Positions 41,179-51,134 of a stretch of 64,000 nt of DNA are shown here, one piece after another. A program made the position numbers and the translations under genes. This stretch comes from an uncultured Bacilli bacterium. Its GTDB lineage: Bacteria > Bacillota_I > Bacilli_A > RF39 > UBA660. Positions within the stretch are counted from its first letter, which is position 1, and each line of letters starts with the position of its first letter. The stretch is taken from the NCBI GenBank assembly GCA_934085675.1, contig CAKOHH010000001.1, forward strand, positions 124,001-188,000, given 5' to 3'. Under the pieces are notes generated by a model. The model searched no databases. It was not told where the DNA came from and saw nothing but the letters and a program-made list of their open reading frames with translations.

Positions 41179-43158
41179 CTAATTGGTTACAATCTCGTAA
41201 GGACTAGAAGATGTTCCTATTCCTCCGCTTATTTTGGCATCTCCTTTGATATTTATAACAGGACGAACACCATAGCCGCCGGTCACCCAGTCGCTGTTAG
41301 GAGAGCCTGAGCTGCCCAAATAGAACTCACCTACCGCCGCATCCGAGATATAGAAACTCCTCGGAGACAAAGTCCAATAAGTTGACGTACTATAAGTATA
41401 AGCAGATTTATTAATATAACCATTGGCATACCCTGAAAGCATTAATTCATCGACTGTAATTAAGCCAATCGGATAAGTTAAGGCTTTATTTCCTTTAGTA
41501 TTTGTACTTAAGGTAAATAAATCGTTTATTTGAACGCATTTTAAAGTTGGCTGTTTTGTATAAAAATATCTACTATAAGGTCCATAGTTAGTATTAGACC
41601 CTGTTGTTGAATATCCATTTCCCGAATCTAGACTTCTATCATTACAGAAACCGGCATCAGCGATGACTGATTCATTGCTTGTTCCTAAAATATGGGTTTT
41701 ATACCAATTATCTAATACTTTTTTGATATTGCTATCGTTTTCATTGGCATTTGTTTTTTCATAACTTGTATTTAAAGTACTGCCAGACATGTATCCTACA
41801 TAAGCTGGGTTATCTCTTTTACTATTAAAGGAAGCTGATTTTATATTTAATCCTGAACCACTGGCATTGGCTGTTGCTCCCGCATATAAAAGTCTGACAC
41901 TGCCATCACCATTGATACGAATAATTTGCCAGTAAGCATCAGCATATTTTACATAGTTGTTATTTACTGAACCACGATAGTAATAACTTATACCATCAGC
42001 ATCGGCCATTTGATAAAGTCCTTTATCTGATTTATCACTTTCTCTTTCTGTTTGGTTCAGTAAATAACCTTTTAAATTATATCTTCTCATTTTGAAAGAA
42101 GTTCCTCCTGAACCTGTTGCTGTTCCATCCGTAACACTAGCACTGGTGATTTCATAAATATTTGCACAACCTGAGGTATTTTTCCATATTGATATAACAT
42201 CAGCAGAACTTGTGCGATATCCAGCACCACAGAAATAATACTTAGTATTTCCACCATATGTTAAAGTAGTTGGATCTACTTGCTGAACATTTGTAATGGT
42301 ATATGTTCCTGTCTCAGAATTAAAGGTATAACTAGAACCAATGGGAAGTAAAACGGCTGAGGCAGACAAGTTTTTAAATCTTGCATCTGTATCTTTTTGA
42401 GCAACTAAATCTGGATGAGGCATTGTTGATGATGGACTACTTAGACTTGTGGCTTTATTTTCATTCCAAATAAGAATAGGAGCAGTCCTACTAAAATCAA
42501 CTGTTTGTTTAGCCGCTATTTTTTGTTTAGATATTTCAGGCGTTGTTTGATATTCGTTAGCAAGAATAACGTCCGCTAGGGTTGTATAGCCTTGCTCTAC
42601 TGGGCTATAGTTACTTACTGATGCTGTTACAACTACTTTTGATTTAAAGTTTTTGTTCATAGCGTCTGTATCTTCTGGCGTAACATCTTCACTCATCCAT
42701 AATCTTAAGTTATAATCAACACTGTCACCTGAACCTAAAGAACCTTTGGCAAGTATTTTTGATGTTACAGAACCATTTATTGTTGTTTTAGCATCTTCTA
42801 ATTCACTTAGTTTAATAACGCTTTCATTATTTATCATAGAACTAATATATTTTATTGGTAACGTATTGTTTTCTAATATTTCTAAATTAACAGTGTAACT
42901 GGCAAATAAATCACAAGTATTTGTTATCGTAAAACTATAAGGCGTTAACTTTTTGCCTTCTTCATTTGTTATAGGGTAAGCATTAACTAAATTAATATTA
43001 TTTTTTTCATTTGTTAACGATAAACTAAAACAACTTCCTGCTATTTTATTAAAACCTTTTTGAGACAAATTTAAAGTCCATATAGCATAAGAAATACCAA
43101 TTATACTTAATATTAGAACAATACTTATCACTATTATTAATACTTTTTTCTTTTTCAT
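41179..43158 (-). CDS. Family B surface protein (copy B3)
   Basis: 659 residues. N-terminal signal and TasA/camelysin-like domain (about 1-195; KLTPYSFTITNTC, DYNLRLWMSEDV), then a linker from YTTLADVILANEYQTTPEIS to about 370 that is shared with B4 and B5. YYYRGSVNNNYVKYADAYWQ links it to family A. The C-terminal block lies between YWTLSPRSF and VRPVINIKGD and is unique to this copy. The end is GIGTSSSPYEIVTN. AAAGGAT precedes the ATG. It lies in tandem with 32-33-base gaps to B4 and B2, so it is part of an operon. No lipobox or LPxTG was found. Confidence 0.8.
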   Translation of the reverse strand: MKKKKVLIIVISIVLILSIIGISYAIWTLNLSQKGFNKIAGSCFSLSLTNEKNNINLVNAYPITNEEGKKLTPYSFTITNTCDLFASYTVNLEILENNTLPIKYISSMINNESVIKLSELEDAKTTINGSVTSKILAKGSLGSGDSVDYNLRLWMSEDVTPEDTDAMNKNFKSKVVVTASVSNYSPVEQGYTTLADVILANEYQTTPEISKQKIAAKQTVDFSRTAPILIWNENKATSLSSPSSTMPHPDLVAQKDTDARFKNLSASAVLLPIGSSYTFNSETGTYTITNVQQVDPTTLTYGGNTKYYFCGAGYRTSSADVISIWKNTSGCANIYEITSASVTDGTATGSGGTSFKMRRYNLKGYLLNQTERESDKSDKGLYQMADADGISYYYRGSVNNNYVKYADAYWQIIRINGDGSVRLLYAGATANASGSGLNIKSASFNSKRDNPAYVGYMSGSTLNTSYEKTNANENDSNIKKVLDNWYKTHILGTSNESVIADAGFCNDRSLDSGNGYSTTGSNTNYGPYSRYFYTKQPTLKCVQINDLFTLSTNTKGNKALTYPIGLITVDELMLSGYANGYINKSAYTYSTSTYWTLSPRSFYISDAAVGEFYLGSSGSPNSDWVTGGYGVRPVINIKGDAKISGGIGTSSSPYEIVTN

Positions 43159-43191
43159 TTTTACTATCCTTTCATCTAATAAAAAATAAAA

Positions 43192-45168
43192 CTAATTGGT
43201 TACAATCTCATAAGGACTAGAAGATGTTCCTATTCCTCCACTTATTTTGGCATCTCCTTTGATATTTATAACAGGACGAACACCACAGCCACCGTCCACC
43301 CAGCCATTGAAGTAAGGATAGCCTGCACTATTCAAACTGAACTCTCGTACCACTACATTAAAATAACTTGGAGATATAGTCCAATAGTTAGACGTACTAT
43401 AAGTATAAGTTGACTTGTTAATATAACCATCTGCATAGCCTGAAAGCATTAATTCATCGACTGTAATTAAGCCAATCGAATAAGTTAAGGCTTTATTTCC
43501 TTTAGTACTTGCCCTTAAGGTAAATAAATCATTTGTTTGAGAGCATTTTAAAGTTGGCTGTTTTGTTTGAAAATATCTTCTCCGAGGTCCATAGATGATG
43601 CTAGATTCTGTTGTAGAATAACCATTTCCAAAAGATAAACTTCTATCGTTACAGAAACCAGCATCAGCGATGACTGATTCGTTATTTGTGCCGAAAATAT
43701 TGGTTTTATACCAATTATCTAATTCTTTTTTGATATTACTGTCGTTTTCATTGGCTGTTGTTTTTTCGTAACTTGTATTTAAAGTACTACCATACATGTA
43801 TCCTACATAGGCTGGGTTATCTCTTTTACTATTAAAAGCAGCTGATTTTATATTTAAACCTGAACCACTTGCATTACCCGTTGTTCCCGCATATAAAAGT
43901 CTGACACTGCCATCACCATTCATACGCATAATACGCCAATAAGCACCTGCATATTTCACATAATTGTTGCTTACCGAACCACGGTAGTAATAACTTATGC
44001 CATCATCATCTGCCATTTGATAAAGTCCTTTATCCGACTTGTCACTTTCTCTTTCTGTTTGACTCATGCTGTATGCTTTTAAATTATATTTTCTGGTTTT
44101 GAAAGAAGTTCCACCTGAACCTGTGGCTGTTCCATCAGTATAGGTAGTACTGGTTATTTCATAAATATTTGAACAGTCTGATGTAGTTTTATAAACACCA
44201 ATAACATCATCTGAACTGATATTATAGCCTGAACTGCAGAAATAATACTTAGTATTCCCTCCATATGTTAAAGTGGTAGGATCTAATTGTTGCACATTTG
44301 TTATATCATATTTTCCTGTTTCAGGATTAAAAGTATAACTAGAACCGATAGGAAGTAAAACTGATTCAGAAGTCAAGTTTTTAAACCTCGGATCTGTATC
44401 TTTTAAAGCTACTAAATCTGGATGAGGCATTATTACTGACTTACTACTTAAGTTAGAATCTTTGCTTTCGCTCCATATTAAAATTGGAGCTGTCTTACTA
44501 AAATCAACTGCTTGTTTGGCCGCTATTTTTTGCTTAGATATTTCGGGTGTTGTTTGATATTCGTTTGCTAGTATGGCATCTGCTAAGGTTGTATAGCCTT
44601 GTTCTGATGGGATGTAAGTACTTCTTTGGGCTCCTATGGTTACTTTTGATAAAAAGGTGGTATTCATAGAGTCTGTATCATTTATGGTGACATCTTCATC
44701 CATCCATAGTCTAATGTTATAATCAGTACTGTCACCGGAACCAAGGGTTCCTTTAAAAAGAACTTTGGAAGAAGAAGCATTATCTAAAGTTGTTTGGGTA
44801 TCTTCTAAATCTTTTAATTTAGCGATGGCTTCATTATTTACCATTGCTTTAATATATTTATAAGGCATCGTAGAATCATTTAAAATTTCTAGGTTAACTG
44901 TGTAACTTAAAAATAAATCACAAGTATTTGTTATCGTAAAACTATATGGTGTTAGTTTTTTTCCTTCGGCATCAGATATGGGATAAGCCTTGGTAAGATT
45001 AATATCATTTTTTTCATTAGTTAATGATAAATTCAAACAACTTGTTACAAGTTTTGAAGGATTATGACTACTAAAAGTTAAAAGCCAATAAGCATAGGAT
45101 ACACCTATAACTGTCATCATTACTAATAGTATTACAATAATTAAAATAATCTTTTTCTTTTTGCTCAT
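43192..45168 (-). CDS. Family B surface protein (copy B4)
   Basis: 658 residues from the ATG at 45168, preceded by GGGAG; the longer frame to 45207 lacks a site. The signal segment is KKKKIILIIVILLVMMTVIG, then SYAYWLLTFS as in B5. The TasA/camelysin-like domain has KLTPYSFTITNTC and DYNIRLWMDED. A shared linker and the YYYRGSVSNNYVKYAGAYWR module follow. The C-terminal block between YWTISPSYF and VRPVINIKGD is specific to this copy. Its first two-thirds are closely similar to B5, consistent with recent duplication. It is first in the B4-B3-B2 operon behind a family B promoter. Confidence 0.8.
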   Translation of the reverse strand: MSKKKKIILIIVILLVMMTVIGVSYAYWLLTFSSHNPSKLVTSCLNLSLTNEKNDINLTKAYPISDAEGKKLTPYSFTITNTCDLFLSYTVNLEILNDSTMPYKYIKAMVNNEAIAKLKDLEDTQTTLDNASSSKVLFKGTLGSGDSTDYNIRLWMDEDVTINDTDSMNTTFLSKVTIGAQRSTYIPSEQGYTTLADAILANEYQTTPEISKQKIAAKQAVDFSKTAPILIWSESKDSNLSSKSVIMPHPDLVALKDTDPRFKNLTSESVLLPIGSSYTFNPETGKYDITNVQQLDPTTLTYGGNTKYYFCSSGYNISSDDVIGVYKTTSDCSNIYEITSTTYTDGTATGSGGTSFKTRKYNLKAYSMSQTERESDKSDKGLYQMADDDGISYYYRGSVSNNYVKYAGAYWRIMRMNGDGSVRLLYAGTTGNASGSGLNIKSAAFNSKRDNPAYVGYMYGSTLNTSYEKTTANENDSNIKKELDNWYKTNIFGTNNESVIADAGFCNDRSLSFGNGYSTTESSIIYGPRRRYFQTKQPTLKCSQTNDLFTLRASTKGNKALTYSIGLITVDELMLSGYADGYINKSTYTYSTSNYWTISPSYFNVVVREFSLNSAGYPYFNGWVDGGCGVRPVINIKGDAKISGGIGTSSSPYEIVTN

Positions 45169-45239
45169 CTTCTTATACTCCCTTAAGACTAGTATGTAAC
45201 ATAACATGTATTTTAAACTACCTTTATTATTACTTTATA

Positions 45240-45269
45240 AGTATAGCACTTTATCGCACATTTTAGCAA
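45240..45269 (-). promoter_or_regulatory. Family B promoter (B4-B3-B2 operon)
   Basis: TTGCTA (45264-45269), 18 bp, TATACT (45240-45245) with TG extension; the spacer TGTGCGATAAAGTGC-like sequence resembles the B1 and B5 promoters. Confidence 0.7.
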
Positions 45270-45282
45270 CTTGTTTTCAAAT

Positions 45283-45309
45283 AAAAAAACGAGTAAGTCT
45301 CGCTTTTTT
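45283..45309 (-). terminator. Terminator after B5
   Basis: GCGAG and CTCGT arms with flanking A and T runs on both sides; on the minus strand it ends in seven T. It may work in both directions. Confidence 0.8.
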
Positions 45310-45342
45310 AGAATAAATATTTTATGTTGTATCTTTAAAAAA

Positions 45343-47329
45343 TTAGTTTGTTACAATCTCAAATGGACTAGAAGATGTTCCTATTCCGCCACTTATTTTA
45401 GCATCTCCTTTGATATTTATAACAGGACGAATACCATTGTCGTCGGTCACCAAGCGGTCGCTAGGATAGCCTGAGCTGCTCAAAGCGAACCCACTCGCCT
45501 CCGTATTCGAGCCACGGAACTTCCTCGGAGACAGAGTCCAATAAGACCTTGTACTGTATGTATAAGCAGATTTATTAATATAACCATCAGCATATCCTGA
45601 AAGCATTAGTTCATCGACAGTAATTAGGCCAATCGGATAAGTTAAGGCTTTATTTCCTTTAGTACTTGTGCTTAAGGTAAATAAATCGTTTGTTTGAGCA
45701 CACTTTAAAGTTGGTTGTTTAGTTTCATAATATCTATAATGTGACCCGTAGTATGTAGAAGAACCTGTTGTAGAATATCCATTTCCTGAAGACAAACTTC
45801 TATCATTACAGAAACCGGCATCAGCGATGACTGATTCATTGCTTGTTTCTAAAATATTGGTTTTATACCAATTGTCTAATTCTTTTTTGATATTGCTGTT
45901 GTTTTCATTGGCTGTTGTTTTTTCATAACTTGTATTCAAGGTACTACCATACATATAACCGTTGTAGGCTGGATTATCTTCTTTAACATTAAAGGTTTCC
46001 GATTTTATTCTTAATCCTGAACCACTGGCATTGGCTGTTGTTCCCGCATATAGAAGTCTGACACTGCCATCACCATTGATACGAATAATTCGCCAGTAAG
46101 CACCAGCATATTTTACATAGTTGTTATTCACTGAACCACGATAGTAATAACTTATACCATCATCATCTTCACTTTTGTATAGTCCTTTATCCGATTTGTC
46201 GCTTTCTCTTTCTGACTGAGTCATACGATAACCTTTTAAATTATATGTTCTGGTTTTGAAAGAAGTTCCGCCTGAACCAGTTGCTGTTCCATCTTCAAAA
46301 CTGGCACTGGTGATTTCGTAAATACTTGAACATCCTGAGGTATCTCCCCATATAGATATAACATCAGCAGAACTTGTATTATATCCCGCACTACAGAAAT
46401 AATACTTCGTAGTCCCACCATATGTTAAAGTGGTTGGATCTACTTGTTGAACATTTGTGATATCATATTTTCCTGTTTCAGAATTAAAAGTATAACTAGA
46501 GCCAATTGGCAGTAAAGGTGATTCAGCATTTAACTTTTCAAATCTCGCATCTGTATCTTTTAAGGCAACTAAATCGGGATGAGGCATCGTTGCAGTTTTA
46601 GTACCTAGGTTAGTGTCTTTATATTCACTCCATGTTAAAATTGGAGCCGATTTACTAAAATCTACGGTTTGTTTGGTGGCGATTTTTTGTTTAGATATTT
46701 CAGGAGTTGTTTGATATTCGTTGGCTAGTATGGCATCGGCAATGGTTGTATAGCCTTGTTCTACTGGACTATAATTACTTCTTTGGGCTCCTATGGTTAC
46801 CTTAGATAAAAAGGTGGTATTCATAGAGTCTGTATCATTTACGGTGATATCTTCATCCATCCATAGTCTAATGTTGTAATCAGTACTGTCGCCTGAACCA
46901 AGAGTTCCTTTAAAAAGAACTTTGGAAGAAGAGGCATTATCTAAAGTTGTTGGGGTATCTTCTAAATCTTTTAATTTAGTAATGGCTTCATTATTTACCA
47001 TAGACTTAATATATTTATAAGGCATCGTGGAATCATTTAAAATTTCTAGGTTAACTGTATAACTTAAAAATAAATCACAAGTATTTGTTATTGTAAAACT
47101 ATAGGGAGTTAACTTTTTTTCCTTCTTCATCAGATATAGGATAGGCTTTGGTAAGATTAATATCATTTTTTTCATTTGTTAATGATAAACTCAAACAACT
47201 TGTGACAAGTTTTGAGGGATTATGACTACTAAAAGTTAAAAGCCAATAAGCATAAGAAACACCTATAGCCAACGACATCATTATTAATAGTATTATAATA
47301 ATTAAAATAATCTTTGTCTTTTTGTGCAT
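45343..47329 (-). pseudogene. Family B surface protein with frameshift at an A7 tract (copy B5)
   Basis: The first frame (47329 down to 47099) encodes the signal segment and the start of the TasA/camelysin-like domain, then shifts and stops after DEEGKKVNSL. The next frame resumes with KLTPYSFTITNTC and runs to 45343. The break lies at GG followed by seven A (complement of about 47112-47118), where the in-frame relatives read GGA AAA AAG-like or GGC AAA AAG. Removing one A restores a gene of about 660 residues ending GIGTSSSPFEIVTN. Everything downstream is intact, so this may be a recent mutation, a slippage-controlled switch or an assembly error. It has its own family B promoter. Confidence 0.75.
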
Positions 47330-47389
47330 CTTCTTTTACTCCCTTAAAACATATCATATATTTTAAACTACCTTTATTATTACTTTACA

Positions 47390-47419
47390 AGTATAACACT
47401 TTTAGCCAAATTTTGACAA
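47390..47419 (-). promoter_or_regulatory. Family B promoter (B5)
   Basis: TTGTCA (47414-47419), 18 bp, TATACT (47390-47395), minus strand; the spacer is related to those of the other two family B promoters. Confidence 0.65.
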
Positions 47420-47432
47420 CTTGTTTTCCAAT

Positions 47433-47466
47433 AAAAAAAAGTACAGTTTTATTCTTCTGTACTTTC
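47433..47466 (-). terminator. rpoBC terminator
   Basis: AAAGTACAG and CTGTACTTT form a 9-bp stem followed by eight T in total on the minus strand; the rpoC stop codon lies in the loop. Confidence 0.92.
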
Positions 47467-50400
47467 TTTTTCATCTGTAGATGATACTTCATCATGAGCA
47501 TCATCACTCATAAGATTTTCTTCTAAGACTTCACTTGCTTCATCATCCATGAATTGTTTTTGAAGAACAAGTTCAATGTCACTATATTCTTTAGCGCCTG
47601 TTCCAGCTGGAATAAGTTTACCAATAATAACATTTTCTTTTAAGCCTCTTAAATAATCTGTTGAGCCTTTAATAGCTGCTTCCGTTAAGACACGAGTTGT
47701 CTCTTGGAAAGATGCTGCTGATAAGAATGAATCAGTTTGTAAAGAACTCTTTGTGATACCAAGCATGATTGGTCTTCCTTTGGCAGGAACGCCACCTCTT
47801 AAGATAACTGGTTTATTCGCATCTGTAAATTCTTTTAAGGATACACTTAAACCTTCTACTAAATCAGTATCACCAGCATCTACAATTCTTACTTTATTAA
47901 TCATACGTTTAACAATAATTTCAATATGTTTATCATTAACGTCAACACCTTGTAATTTGTAAACGCTTTGAATTTCTTTTAAGATATATTCTTGGGCTGT
48001 GATTGGGTTTGTAACAGCAAGTAATTCTTTAGGTGAAATAACACCTTCGGTTAATTTATCGCCTGCTTTAACCACATCACCTACATTAACACGAACTTTC
48101 ATGTTGTAGTTTGTAACATGTTCACGAGCTTCAACATCATTTTCCACGATAATTTTATGTTTACCATTATCTTCTGTAATAGCAGTAACTTTACCGTTAA
48201 TTTCAGAAATAGTTGCTTTACCTTTTGGATTACGTGCTTCAAACAATTCTTCAACACGAGGAAGACCTTGTGTGATATCGTCTCCAGCAACACCACCTGA
48301 GTGGAATGTACGCATGGTAAGTTGGGTACCTGGTTCACCAATAGATTGAGCAGCCATAATACCAACAGCCTCACCTGTTTCAACAAGGTTACCTGTTGCA
48401 AGGTTAAGACCATAACATTTTTGACAAACACCATTTTGGGTTTTACATGTTAGAATGCTTCTGATTTCCACAGATTTGATACCAGCAGCGGTAATTTTCT
48501 TAACCATATTTTCTGTGATTAAAGCACCTTTTTCACAGATAACTTCTTTTGTTTCTGGATTAATAATTTTTTGAGCACTATAACGACCTAAAATACGTTC
48601 GGCAAGTGATTCAATAACACTACCGTCTTTATCGTTTAATAAGTCTTTAACTTCTACACCTTGAATAGAACCACAGTCGTGTTCTTTAACAATGATATCT
48701 TGAACAACTTCAACTAAACGACGAGTTAAGTAACCAGAGTCTGCTGTACGTAAAGCGGTATCAACGTTACCTTTTCTAGAACCATGGCTTGATAAGAAGA
48801 ATTCTGATACGGTTAAACCTTCTGAGAAGTTTGACATAACAGGGATTTCAATGGTAGAACCATCTGGTTTAGCCATTAAACCACGCATACCAGCTAACTG
48901 AGCAAAGTTTGATAAAGATCCACGAGCACCAGAGTTCATCATCATGAATAATGGATTATCATAGTCTCCTTCAGCCATTTCTTTTAATTCGGCTTTGATC
49001 TTATCATTGGCTTTATTCCAAATATCAATAACGGTATTATAACGTTCTTCATCGGTAATCATACCACGTTTAAATTGTTTATTAACTTTATCTACTAAAG
49101 CCTTAGATTCTTCAATGATTTGTCCTTTTTGTTTAGAAGGAATAATATCATCAGCTGAAACCGTAATACCAGCAATCGTAGAATATTTAAATCCTAAGTC
49201 TTTTAACTTATCAAGGAAAATACTTGTTTCTGTTGTATGATAACGTTTAAAGACTTGAGCAATAATTTTACTTAAATCTTTTTTAACAAATGGTTTTGTT
49301 AAAGGCATAGCTTTGATAGCTTCAGGAATATTGGTTCCCATTTCTAGGAAGAACTTGTTAGGAGTAATTCCTTCAATATTTTCTTTAGTGGCTTCACTAA
49401 TGAATGGATAGCTATCAGGTAAAATATTATTGAATTTAATTTTACCACAAGTCGTAACTAAATATTTATCCATTTGTTCTTCTGTAAATAATTTATGTTT
49501 AAAAGATTTAACTGGTAAAGCAATACGCGTATGAAGAGTAATCTCATGCCTTGCATAAGCCATTTCTACTTCATCTGGATCTTTATAAACTTTACCTTCG
49601 TGTTCTTCACCTGCTTTTTCTTGCGTAATATAGCAGTTACCTAAAACCATATCTTGGGATGGAGTAACAATTGGTTTTCCATCTTTTGGATTTAAGATAT
49701 TTTGTGCACCCAACATAAGAAGTCTTGCTTCTGCTTTAGCTTCTTCTGATAATGGTACGTGAACAGCCATTTGGTCACCGTCGAAATCGGCGTTAAATCC
49801 AGTACAAACAAGGGGATGTAAACGAATAGCTTTGCCACCAACAAGTTTAGGTTCAAAAGCTTGAATACCTAATCTATGAAGTGTTGGCGCACGGTTTAAC
49901 ATAACTGGGTGTTCGGTAATAACATCTTCTACAACATCCCAAACACAGTCATTTTTAGTATCAATTAATTTCTTTGCGCCTTTAATATTATGAGCAAGAC
50001 CACGTTCTACTAAACCATTAATAACATGTGGCTTAAATAGTTCCAATGCCATATCTTTTGGAATACCACATTGATACATTTTAAGGTTTGGTCCAACAAC
50101 GATAACACTACGACCAGAATAGTCAACACGTTTACCAAGTAAGTTTTGACGGAAACGACCTTGTTTACCTTTTAACATACTAGATAAACTCTTTAATGGA
50201 CGATTACCTGCTCCTGATACACTTCTACCACGACGGCCATTATCAAATAGACTATCGACAGCTTCTTGAAGCATACGTTTTTCATTTTGAACAATGATGG
50301 TTGGAGCGCCTAATTCTAAAAGTTTTTTCAAACGATTATTACGGTTAATAATACGACGATATAAATCATTTAAATCACTTGTTGCAAATCGGCCACCATC

Positions 50401-51132
50401 TAATTGAATCATAGGTCTTAAATCTGGTGGAATAACCGGAATAACATCCAAAATCATCCATTCAGGACGGTTACCACTTTCTTGGAAGGCCACTAAACAA
50501 TCTAATCTTTTAACAAGACGAATACGTTTTTGACCTGTAGCACTTTCTAATTCTGCTCTTAAAGAAGCCACTTCTTTATCAATATCAACTTCTTTTAAAA
50601 GTGTTTTGATAGCTTCTGCACCCATACCTACTTTGAAACTATTACCATATTTTTCATAGTAAGCACGATACTCTTTATCAGATAAAGTTTGTTTTTTACC
50701 AAGAGGAGCACTTCCTGGATCTAAAACAACATAAGACACAAAGTATAAAACTTCTTCCAAATCTCTTGGACTCATGTCTAAGACAAGACCCATTTTTGAA
50801 GGAACGCCTTTGAAAAACCAAATGTGGCTACAAGGAGAGGCAAGTTCAATATGCCCCATCCTTTCACGACGTACTTTTGATTTAGTTACTTCGACACCAC
50901 AACGGTCACAAACAACATTTTTATAACGAAGACGTTTATATTTTCCACAAGAACATTCATAATCTTTGGTTGGGCCAAAAATTTTCTCACAGAATAAACC
51001 GTCTCTTTCAGGTTTTAAAGTTCGATAGTTAATTGTCTCAGGTTTTTTAACTTCCCCATAAGACCAAGAACGAATTTGCTCAGGACTCGCAAGACCTATT
51101 TTTAAACCTTTAAAGTTATTTACTTCAATCAT
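47449..51132 (-). CDS. rpoC: RNA polymerase subunit beta'
   Basis: 1227 residues. It begins MIEVNNFKGLKIGLASPEQI. The zinc-binding N-terminal CSCGKYKRLRYKNVVCDRCG is intact. The clamp and rudder follow, and the catalytic NADFDGDQMAVH holds the three Asp that bind the active-site Mg2+. Bridge helix and trigger loop regions and a second Cys cluster (CKTQNGVCQKCYG) are present. An acidic C-terminal tail ends DAHDEVSSTDEKESTEE. It starts two bases after rpoB, as is normal, and ends in the strong terminator above. No large lineage insert was seen. Confidence 0.98.
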   Translation of the reverse strand: MIEVNNFKGLKIGLASPEQIRSWSYGEVKKPETINYRTLKPERDGLFCEKIFGPTKDYECSCGKYKRLRYKNVVCDRCGVEVTKSKVRRERMGHIELASPCSHIWFFKGVPSKMGLVLDMSPRDLEEVLYFVSYVVLDPGSAPLGKKQTLSDKEYRAYYEKYGNSFKVGMGAEAIKTLLKEVDIDKEVASLRAELESATGQKRIRLVKRLDCLVAFQESGNRPEWMILDVIPVIPPDLRPMIQLDGGRFATSDLNDLYRRIINRNNRLKKLLELGAPTIIVQNEKRMLQEAVDSLFDNGRRGRSVSGAGNRPLKSLSSMLKGKQGRFRQNLLGKRVDYSGRSVIVVGPNLKMYQCGIPKDMALELFKPHVINGLVERGLAHNIKGAKKLIDTKNDCVWDVVEDVITEHPVMLNRAPTLHRLGIQAFEPKLVGGKAIRLHPLVCTGFNADFDGDQMAVHVPLSEEAKAEARLLMLGAQNILNPKDGKPIVTPSQDMVLGNCYITQEKAGEEHEGKVYKDPDEVEMAYARHEITLHTRIALPVKSFKHKLFTEEQMDKYLVTTCGKIKFNNILPDSYPFISEATKENIEGITPNKFFLEMGTNIPEAIKAMPLTKPFVKKDLSKIIAQVFKRYHTTETSIFLDKLKDLGFKYSTIAGITVSADDIIPSKQKGQIIEESKALVDKVNKQFKRGMITDEERYNTVIDIWNKANDKIKAELKEMAEGDYDNPLFMMMNSGARGSLSNFAQLAGMRGLMAKPDGSTIEIPVMSNFSEGLTVSEFFLSSHGSRKGNVDTALRTADSGYLTRRLVEVVQDIIVKEHDCGSIQGVEVKDLLNDKDGSVIESLAERILGRYSAQKIINPETKEVICEKGALITENMVKKITAAGIKSVEIRSILTCKTQNGVCQKCYGLNLATGNLVETGEAVGIMAAQSIGEPGTQLTMRTFHSGGVAGDDITQGLPRVEELFEARNPKGKATISEINGKVTAITEDNGKHKIIVENDVEAREHVTNYNMKVRVNVGDVVKAGDKLTEGVISPKELLAVTNPITAQEYILKEIQSVYKLQGVDVNDKHIEIIVKRMINKVRIVDAGDTDLVEGLSVSLKEFTDANKPVILRGGVPAKGRPIMLGITKSSLQTDSFLSAASFQETTRVLTEAAIKGSTDYLRGLKENVIIGKLIPAGTGAKEYSDIELVLQKQFMDDEASEVLEENLMSDDAHDEVSSTDEKESTEE

Positions 51133-51134
51133 CT

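Noticed and set aside
46236..46421. Small frames inside surface genes in other reading frames (also near 23640, 48099, 59254)
   Set aside because: No start signals, and composition follows the overlapping conserved gene.
47099..47175. Programmed -1 ribosomal frameshift in gene B5
   Set aside because: After a -1 slip on the A run the next codons lead to a stop; the downstream frame needs +1.
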